DNA from: JALNYB01 sp023230065
Lineage (GTDB): Archaea; Thermoplasmatota; Thermoplasmata; Methanomassiliicoccales; Methanomethylophilaceae
DNA length: 5,607 bases
Reading direction: 5' to 3'
Assembly (NCBI GenBank): GCA_034006405.1
Contig: JAVESW010000086.1
Location: 1-5,607 of the forward strand
This document shows, piece by piece, positions 1-5,607 of this stretch. Each line of letters starts with the position of its first letter. Positions within the stretch are counted from its first letter, which is position 1. A model generated the notes under the pieces. The model did no database searches, was not told the DNA's origin, and worked only from the letters and a program-made list of their open reading frames with translations. The position numbers and the translations under genes were made by a program.

Positions 1-1
1 C

Positions 2-2803
2 ATTGATCACAAATGCCGCATTGTTAACGATTTCACAGTGGATAAGAATGCGGTCAGATATGGTCCCGGATACTTGATTGTATCAAAAACCAGACCAGGA
101 TATGAATTCGTTGAGAACATTACCAAGAAGGTCGTTAAGGAAGTTCAATTATCGGAGCTGGACTCTGATGATGTGGATTTGAGAACTTTTGGGTTACAAC
201 GCAGTGGTATCACAATCCATTCATTCGGAAACGAGGTTCCTGAAGAATTCACTGCATATTGGACCAGATGCCCTCAGTGTATCTTCTCGTTCCACACGGA
301 TTCCAGCTCCAATAAAATCCAGTACCGCATTCTTCCGAAAGAAGATGCCGGTAACGATGATGACGGTCGCGATCTGAGGATGGCGATATTCGAGGACAAT
401 GCCTTGCTCTATGTACCAGACTTTAGACCAGGTGCAAAACCCAACAAAGGGAGACGCGTCTATCTCACTGATCGTGACAGAGACAGTTTTACCATCGGCC
501 TGTCGTTCAAAGAAAATGGAAAGGCAGAGGATGTTGAGTCAGATACGTTGCAATTGAAATTCGATACTACAGATATCGGAAATCAACTGGAAGCCATCAA
601 ATTCCTCAAAAGAACACCCTATCGTCAGAGCATCGGACTTGTCAAACTCTTCTCCCAAAAAATAGACAACGAATGGGATGATTTCGAAATCGAGGACACA
701 TTACCCGCTGGCAGATGGAGGGTATTGACCAACACGGAATACGAAGGGACCGAAGAACAAAGGAGATTCGTACTGAAATCCCTAGCCACCTCAGATTATG
801 CAATTCTGGATGGGCCACCGGGAACCGGGAAAACCACTGCAATCAGAGAATTGATCATTCAGCTCATTTTCGCGGGCAAGAAGGTTCTGATGGCATCCTC
901 CACCAATGCCGCAATTAACAATCTCATCGAACGTCTTGTCGGAATCGATTGTGTCGATAACCCCGATCTCGAGGAAAAACTTCACCTTTTACGCCTAGGA
1001 ATCAAGGAGAAAGCAGAAGAATTGGGGGAGTACTCCATGGAAGAACTTCAATCCCAGTACTCAGAGGAGTATGGTCTTTCCCCCTCTCAAGCTAAAAAAA
1101 TACTTCTTGAATCGTCAAATTTGATATGCGGAACCATATCGAGAGTCAACAGAGATCTGATAAGAGGGCCGTATTCCGCAGACAAGGTATTCGAGTACAA
1201 GATGACCGATGGCGGACCCATATTCGACTACATGATTATGGACGAATCCAGTAAAACCACACTTCAAGAGTTCATAATCCCCGCCCTTATCTCCAAAAGA
1301 TGGATTCTTGCCGGCGATGTGCGTCAGTTGTCCCCGTTTACTGAAAGAGCAGCCGTGGTCGACAATGTTCACGATCTTACCAAGAAAGTCAGATATTCGG
1401 AAGGTGAGTTGTTCAAGGACTACCTGTTTCCAGACAAACACAAAGAAGCTCTTCTCTGGTTGTATTACGGCAATAAATGGGTCAAGGCCATAAGGGGAGA
1501 GAAGGAAGCATCTCCTGGATTTACCAAACCGATAGCCATATTTGTTCCGGCAGCCGTTGCCACGTGGATTGCTAGAGAGATTTCACCTTCTTATACTGAC
1601 GAAAACACCTCGTGGCGTTTCAGCAGTTTTTACTGCATCGAAGATCGTGCCTGCCTTTACCATTACACCCAGATTTATTCTTCTGATTTGCTGTTCATCA
1701 ACGAAAATTTGAGGGATGACCATTCCCTGCTCCCATTGGACATTCTTATTGTGGGAGAGGATTACAAAAGATCCCCCGAATATTTCATGTATCGTGCTAT
1801 CAACAGAAACAGCCCGAATCTGAGCGAAGATGTAAACGCACTTATCTCAAAAGACAAACATCAATCATGGGATGAGGAAGTCGCTTGGAGGTTGGATCGT
1901 ATATACTGGCTCAGGAACACTAATGCGGACAGGGGTGGCCCAGATAGTTATTTGAAAGACATCTGCAAGATATTCCCGTTCGAATTCTTCGGTAAAAACA
2001 AATCGCCGGCGATGAAAAATCAGTTGTTCCGTGTCTTAGAAGCAATCTACCCTTCGATTCTTGAAATGATGACGGGCAGTATATCGCGCAGCAACAGTAG
2101 ATTAAAGAAACACGTCAAGACTGAGATTTCATCTACGGGACTTTTGTCGGATGAAACGCTGGATAAACGTAGGGAATCGCTGATCTATCAACACAGGATG
2201 CACCCCGAGATTTCCCGTACCCCCGCCAAATTGTTCTACTCTGATTTGAAGCCAGGCCTGATGGATGGCAGCAATACACAATCAGATTCATGGGGTTACA
2301 GAGTACGTGGTAAGAATCAGCACGTCCAGTGGTTAGATTGCAAATACAACGATTACAGAAACACCAACAGTGAAGAAGGAAAGATCATCTGCGACGAGCT
2401 AATCAAATTCATAGATTGGGCGAAGGACCATCGTCGTGATGAAGGGCCTTATGAAGTGATCCTGCTCACATTCTATGTCGCACAGAAGAGACTGCTGAGT
2501 AAGATGGTCACTAAAAAATTGTACAAGAAAGAGGAAGAAAAATCATTCATTTCTTTCGATAACGTCAATATCAAAATCAACACGGTGGATTACATCCAGG
2601 GGCAGGAAGCGGATATCGTATTCCTCTCAATGGTAAGGAACAGAAACATAGGGTTCATGGACACCCCCAACAGACTAAACGTAGGCATCACCCGTGCCAG
2701 ACACAACATGGTCTTCGTTGGAAATTATGGGTTCTTCTCAATGAACACAATATCTGCCGAACTAAAACAGATTGCAAGGAATGCTATGGGGGCTAACGAA
2801 TGA
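2..2803 (+). CDS. UPF1/DNA2-like superfamily 1 helicase with a large insertion (5'-partial)
   Basis: This is a probable ATP-dependent DNA or RNA helicase of the SF1B UPF1/DNA2 group. The reading frame is open to the window edge. The GTG at 38 has no ribosome binding site and in-frame codons continue upstream of it, so the true start is probably outside the window. Residues here are numbered from that GTG (921 residues to the stop). Visible motifs are: a Q-motif-like EEQRRF (239-244); Walker A GPPGTGKTT (259-267); motif Ia STNAAINNL (288-296); Walker B DESS (402-405) after hydrophobic YMIM; motif III GDVRQLSPF (426-434); motif IV YQHRMHP (717-723); motif V TVDYIQGQEADIV (849-861); and motif VI RLNVGITRAR (879-888). 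Residues 1-235 are beta-rich and unassigned. Residues 435-716 form a long insertion between the two RecA-like domains. All motor residues look intact, so it is probably active. Its stop overlaps the start of the next gene. The helicase call is firm; a defence role is inferred only from its neighbours. Confidence 0.93.
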   Translation: MDHKCRIVNDFTVDKNAVRYGPGYLIVSKTRPGYEFVENITKKVVKEVQLSELDSDDVDLRTFGLQRSGITIHSFGNEVPEEFTAYWTRCPQCIFSFHTDSSSNKIQYRILPKEDAGNDDDGRDLRMAIFEDNALLYVPDFRPGAKPNKGRRVYLTDRDRDSFTIGLSFKENGKAEDVESDTLQLKFDTTDIGNQLEAIKFLKRTPYRQSIGLVKLFSQKIDNEWDDFEIEDTLPAGRWRVLTNTEYEGTEEQRRFVLKSLATSDYAILDGPPGTGKTTAIRELIIQLIFAGKKVLMASSTNAAINNLIERLVGIDCVDNPDLEEKLHLLRLGIKEKAEELGEYSMEELQSQYSEEYGLSPSQAKKILLESSNLICGTISRVNRDLIRGPYSADKVFEYKMTDGGPIFDYMIMDESSKTTLQEFIIPALISKRWILAGDVRQLSPFTERAAVVDNVHDLTKKVRYSEGELFKDYLFPDKHKEALLWLYYGNKWVKAIRGEKEASPGFTKPIAIFVPAAVATWIAREISPSYTDENTSWRFSSFYCIEDRACLYHYTQIYSSDLLFINENLRDDHSLLPLDILIVGEDYKRSPEYFMYRAINRNSPNLSEDVNALISKDKHQSWDEEVAWRLDRIYWLRNTNADRGGPDSYLKDICKIFPFEFFGKNKSPAMKNQLFRVLEAIYPSILEMMTGSISRSNSRLKKHVKTEISSTGLLSDETLDKRRESLIYQHRMHPEISRTPAKLFYSDLKPGLMDGSNTQSDSWGYRVRGKNQHVQWLDCKYNDYRNTNSEEGKIICDELIKFIDWAKDHRRDEGPYEVILLTFYVAQKRLLSKMVTKKLYKKEEEKSFISFDNVNIKINTVDYIQGQEADIVFLSMVRNRNIGFMDTPNRLNVGITRARHNMVFVGNYGFFSMNTISAELKQIARNAMGANE
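2788..2792 (+). promoter_or_regulatory. Weak G-rich ribosome binding site for the second gene
   Basis: A run of five G lies inside the last codons of the helicase gene, seven bases before the ATG at 2800. It can pair only partly with the anti-Shine-Dalgarno sequence. The next in-frame ATG, at 2812, has no purine tract at a useful distance, which favours 2800. With the ATGA overlap, translation of the second gene probably depends at least partly on ribosomes finishing the helicase. Confidence 0.45.
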
Positions 2804-4299
2804 AAATCGACATGGATCTCGAGGACACGGTTCATTTCAAATACTGTGTCATCGAGATGAAGGAGGATACCGAACGTCCGGATTTATGTAGGATGCTGGC
2901 AGCATTCCAGGATGATCCGAACGGTCTTCCTCAGAGAGTATTGGACCTGTTCAAAAAATATGATCTCGTAGATGGCAACAAGCTGACTGACATCGGGAAA
3001 CAACTCATCGGAAATGGTACGATCCAGATGCCAGAATACGGAACGTATGAAGTTGCATTTGTGGATTCTAAACTTATTGGCAGATGTGATGATCAGGGAG
3101 TAATCGCAATCAAACGCAAATCTGTCGATGCGAAGAACTATCGTAGAGCCGACTCAAAGATGGAATTCCAGGCCCATGATGTTGACCGCGAGAATAAAGT
3201 CGTCAATGGAAAAGGACGCATCCTCACCGAACAGGAATCGTTTATTATACACCCATTCGAGGTCAATTACAAATACGACAGTGAAACCGCGGAGGCAGCA
3301 TGTCTATTGGAAACCAAGATTAATTGGACCAATGAGACTGATGCACGGGCCAACAAAACAGCATCAACCCAGATTAGTATTACCAAAGCCCCCAAGATTG
3401 ATCCCGAGACCATCAAAGAAGGTACTCTTCCCGCTTATAACAAGAAGTTTGGTTCGGTAATGGTTGACAATTTTGACGCATTTGAAGAGGATGAATTGCT
3501 GGCCATGAAGTATGACACCACAGATCATCCAGCCATCTTGGAATCCTGCCAGAAGAAAATCAAACGTTTCTCTGCAAAAAACGTCCCGTTGATGAGTTCT
3601 GATGATAAGGTTATCACACAATGGATGTCGTTGTTTAGGAAGAAATTGTGGAGCAACAAATTCCTATCCCTATCGGAGGCAGAGGATGATCAAAAGGATT
3701 GGCTGAATAAGATAGCAGGAAAGGAAATTCAAAAGCACATTCTGAAGGACGAAAAACTGTTCGAAAACCTCGGAGGATTAAGATCGTTTTGGAATGTTGC
3801 GGCCATAAGAGATCTCTCCCCCACGCAATCCGTCTACCGTTGCACATTCTACGTTTATGAGGGTGACGATGATGAGCAGATTCGCAGAAATCTGTTCAGA
3901 AACAATACTGCACCGATTGACACGGTCTACATTTTCGATAGGTATGTTGCGAAATATACGCCTGAGGTTCTCAGGCAGCTCGTCGGTCCGGATGTCAAAT
4001 TGGTCTTCATCATCCCCACCAGGAAAAGCGGTGAAATCGGAACCAACGGACTGGACATCAGACAATTACCAGAAGGGTGCCAGTATAGGGAAGACACAAG
4101 AAAATGGACGGACACGCACGACAGATTGATCGTCATCAAGTACGACAGCGGAGATGTGGATTCCTGGTTTATGACCAATTCAATCGACCATCTGCAATTG
4201 GTGGATAACAAGATTCATTGCGACACCAAGATGAGAATATCGCCCGAATATGATCTGGATCCGTACATTGAAGGATTCATCGCGGAGGGATTCAAATGA
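2800..4299 (+). CDS. Probable winged-helix plus PLD-like (HDR motif) protein, helicase partner
   Basis: This 499-residue protein has no signal peptide or membrane segment and is presumably cytoplasmic. I do not recognise it as a named family. Residues about 28-72 read as a winged helix: two amphipathic helices, then a hydrophobic core with LTDIGKQLI (62-70). A short strand region with the pattern E79-x-G81-x-Y83 follows. Residues about 83-200 are beta-rich and 215-330 mostly helical and charged. The C-terminal part (about 328-499) has a hydrophobic strand ending in aspartate (VYIFD, 376-380), a helix, a second strand (KLVFIIP), then THDRLIVI (439-446) and SWFMTNSIDHL (455-465). His-x-Arg after a strand, followed by a Ser/Asn-containing turn, recalls one half of a phospholipase-D-type phosphodiesterase, where the usual motif is HxK. 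Only one such motif is present, so activity would need a dimer or a partner. The start is set by the ATGA overlap with the helicase and a G-rich tract upstream. The gene is real; the domain calls are moderate. Confidence 0.85.
   Translation: MKIDMDLEDTVHFKYCVIEMKEDTERPDLCRMLAAFQDDPNGLPQRVLDLFKKYDLVDGNKLTDIGKQLIGNGTIQMPEYGTYEVAFVDSKLIGRCDDQGVIAIKRKSVDAKNYRRADSKMEFQAHDVDRENKVVNGKGRILTEQESFIIHPFEVNYKYDSETAEAACLLETKINWTNETDARANKTASTQISITKAPKIDPETIKEGTLPAYNKKFGSVMVDNFDAFEEDELLAMKYDTTDHPAILESCQKKIKRFSAKNVPLMSSDDKVITQWMSLFRKKLWSNKFLSLSEAEDDQKDWLNKIAGKEIQKHILKDEKLFENLGGLRSFWNVAAIRDLSPTQSVYRCTFYVYEGDDDEQIRRNLFRNNTAPIDTVYIFDRYVAKYTPEVLRQLVGPDVKLVFIIPTRKSGEIGTNGLDIRQLPEGCQYREDTRKWTDTHDRLIVIKYDSGDVDSWFMTNSIDHLQLVDNKIHCDTKMRISPEYDLDPYIEGFIAEGFK
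4284..4288 (+). promoter_or_regulatory. Shine-Dalgarno site for the third gene
   Basis: GGAGG (within GGAGGGA) lies inside the last codons of the second gene, with seven bases between it and the ATG at 4296. This is close to optimal spacing. It fixes the start of the third gene and suggests that this gene can also initiate independently of coupling. Confidence 0.85.
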
Positions 4300-5607
4300 A
4301 CAGATTATGCGGCCAGAGAACAATCGACTATTCCGCAGAGGTAGTTGACAACGCTTTCGTCTCCATCCCGGATGCAGAATCTTCCAAGAACGTCTTCGTC
4401 GCATTTGAAGAAGTCGTAAAGGCAATCAAAGGTGGGGCCATTATGATTGCATCCGATTCGATTCCAGATGAAATCGGCAGTTTTGTCAATGACCTATACG
4501 GGCGCGGAATCAATTACATCTACTTGCTGACAGGGACAGAAAAAGTCCCCGAAATTCTATACGGAAAGGCATATTTGCGCAAAATAGACAAGAAACAAAA
4601 TGGTGTTCTGATTATCCAGAGAACCGATGATGGAAAGCTGACATCATGGGTCTTCTCGGACAAAACCTTGAAGTATGGTCTGAAATCCGAAACTGGATTC
4701 GCCCAGATTCTCTATCAGTCATTCTGTTCATTGTTCTGGGAGCAGGCTACATCCGAATCGTGTGTCGATAACAAGTGGAGGAAACCTCAGAAATCGCCTT
4801 TCCAGTATATTCCCGTGGATGATTCGGTTTGTATTTCGGGTGAATCTCTCCTGTCCAGAATACACGAATTAGAGGATGGTAAGAGTGCTGTGGCTTACCT
4901 CGATTATCGGAATATGGACTTCTGCCAGGACATTTCCGGTAAAGATAAACAGCTGATCATCAAGGACAGGGAACTGAAGGATCTTGATGCAGTGAAAGAG
5001 ATTGATACATCAGTCTATCTTACGGGAACCGAGATACCGCCATTCGACATCGTTTTCAACAGAGATGCTGGAATCGTGTTTCCCTCCGAGGTCTCATCCA
5101 AATGCGTTAACTGGATTCTGATGTTCGAAGATGTGTCATCTTCAAAAATCGCCGATGTCTGCGACAAGAAGTGGCAGTTCTTCAAGACCATCTCAGTCGG
5201 AGATACGCTCGATCATTCCGTTCGTAGATTGGCGGCCCTGGATTCGGAATACTATGTAGAGTCACAAAAGGCGGTCGCAAAGGATTACGTGTGTAAAACG
5301 GTGGAGGACTATCTGGATGATGACCGGGCATTCAACTGTTACATCGAAGATAATCCGGTTAAAACCTATGATTCTGTGAAGATCGACTATATCATCACAT
5401 TCTTCCCGCCGCCACTGCCGAAGAGTGCATCACTCCACAAAGCAAATGGAGAATGGAAGAAAACCCTCGAGGAATGGACAAAATCTATCGAGAACATAGG
5501 GCTTCGTTGCGATAAGGCCCTGGAAAAATTACCGAATCCGAACAATGCTGCAGCGATTTCGATTAAGAACCGCTGTTCCAAGCTGAAATCCAGTCTGGAT
5601 GAACTTG
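4296..5607 (+). CDS. Protein with degenerate PLD-like N-terminal domain and helical tail (3'-partial)
   Basis: The frame is open from ATG 4296 to the window edge: 437 complete codons with no stop. The start is supported by GGAGG seven bases upstream and a 4-base overlap with the preceding gene. I do not recognise a named family. Residues 15-125 show alternating strands and helices: strand AIMIASD (48-54), helix 57-70, strand NYIYLL (73-78), the segment YLRKI (93-97), strand GVLIIQ (103-108) and strand SWVFSD (117-122). This order resembles half of a phospholipase-D-type domain, but no HxK or HDR occurs where the catalytic histidine should be; R95-K96 occupies that neighbourhood. A conserved-looking SLFWEQA stretch follows at about residues 145-151. 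Residues about 170-365 are mixed alpha/beta and unassigned. After a proline-rich turn (FFPPPLP, 369-375) the sequence becomes lysine- and glutamate-rich and helical to the window end. No transmembrane segment is visible. Being the third gene of a tightly packed operon, it is probably a structural or substrate-binding partner of the other two proteins. The gene call is firm; the fold is tentative. Confidence 0.82.
   Translation, partial: MNRLCGQRTIDYSAEVVDNAFVSIPDAESSKNVFVAFEEVVKAIKGGAIMIASDSIPDEIGSFVNDLYGRGINYIYLLTGTEKVPEILYGKAYLRKIDKKQNGVLIIQRTDDGKLTSWVFSDKTLKYGLKSETGFAQILYQSFCSLFWEQATSESCVDNKWRKPQKSPFQYIPVDDSVCISGESLLSRIHELEDGKSAVAYLDYRNMDFCQDISGKDKQLIIKDRELKDLDAVKEIDTSVYLTGTEIPPFDIVFNRDAGIVFPSEVSSKCVNWILMFEDVSSSKIADVCDKKWQFFKTISVGDTLDHSVRRLAALDSEYYVESQKAVAKDYVCKTVEDYLDDDRAFNCYIEDNPVKTYDSVKIDYIITFFPPPLPKSASLHKANGEWKKTLEEWTKSIENIGLRCDKALEKLPNPNNAAAISIKNRCSKLKSSLDEL

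Noticed and set aside
269..298. CPxC knuckle (C78, C81) with a nearby histidine (H86) in the helicase N-terminal region, as a possible zinc ribbon
   Set aside because: Only one half of a zinc site is visible. No second Cys/His pair lies within a plausible distance, so a zinc-binding domain cannot be supported from this sequence.
189..377. 62-codon + strand frame inside the 5' part of the helicase gene
   Set aside because: It is out of frame with the helicase, with a Ser/Arg-rich random-looking translation and no ribosome site.
1115..1441. 108-codon open frame on the - strand inside the helicase gene
   Set aside because: It lies antisense to the region encoding Walker B and motif III. The + strand protein has clear family motifs there, and the antisense translation looks like no protein family and has no supporting start site.
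3778..4211. Overlapping open frames on both strands (70-95 codons) inside the second gene
   Set aside because: They are out-of-frame shadows of a continuous 499-residue frame. Their translations are low-complexity and unlike any protein, and none has a convincing ribosome site.
2..5607. Assignment to a named defence system (Mokosh or CoCoNuT)
   Set aside because: The helicase and PLD-like theme is shared, but I cannot see the diagnostic partner domains of either system, and the flanks are missing. Naming it would go beyond the evidence.
1..5607. Repeats, CRISPR arrays, mobile-element ends, tRNA genes, hairpin terminators
   Set aside because: No periodic direct repeats, long inverted repeats, cloverleaf sequences or GC-hairpin plus T-run structures were noticed. 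The window is coding throughout.

Overview
The window is almost entirely coding. It holds three consecutive genes on the + strand, joined by two 4-base ATGA overlaps, with no intergenic DNA. The outer two genes run off the window: the first is open at its 5' end and the third at its 3' end. No RNA gene, CRISPR array, insertion sequence, attachment site, terminator or promoter is visible. Any operon promoter should lie upstream and any terminator downstream.

Layout: (1) positions 2-2803, a UPF1/DNA2-like superfamily 1 helicase with a complete motor signature and about 235 extra residues between motifs III and IV; (2) positions 2800-4299, a 499-residue protein with a probable N-terminal winged helix and a C-terminal domain carrying a single His-Asp-Arg motif in a phospholipase-D-like (PLD-like) setting; (3) positions 4296-5607, the first 437 codons of a protein whose N-terminal ~150 residues resemble another, catalytically degenerate PLD-like domain, followed by an unrecognised body and a helical, possibly coiled-coil tail.

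Working model (inference): the three proteins are made together in matched amounts and act as one nucleic-acid-handling machine. An ATP-driven helicase would be paired with one or two PLD-fold partners, one of which keeps a candidate catalytic histidine. Known anti-phage systems such as Mokosh and the CoCoNuT group also pair UPF1-like helicases with PLD-fold proteins, so a defence role is the most attractive reading. The set here does not match a named system that I can identify with confidence.

Organism: not determinable. Composition is moderate in GC (mid-40s percent by eye). AGA/AGG arginine, ATA isoleucine and GGA glycine codons are all used freely, and gene 3 has a canonical Shine-Dalgarno site. 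This fits a mesophilic euryarchaeon, for example a gut methanogen, or an anaerobic bacterium. Both visible stop codons are TGA, so a code that reads TGA as an amino acid is unlikely.
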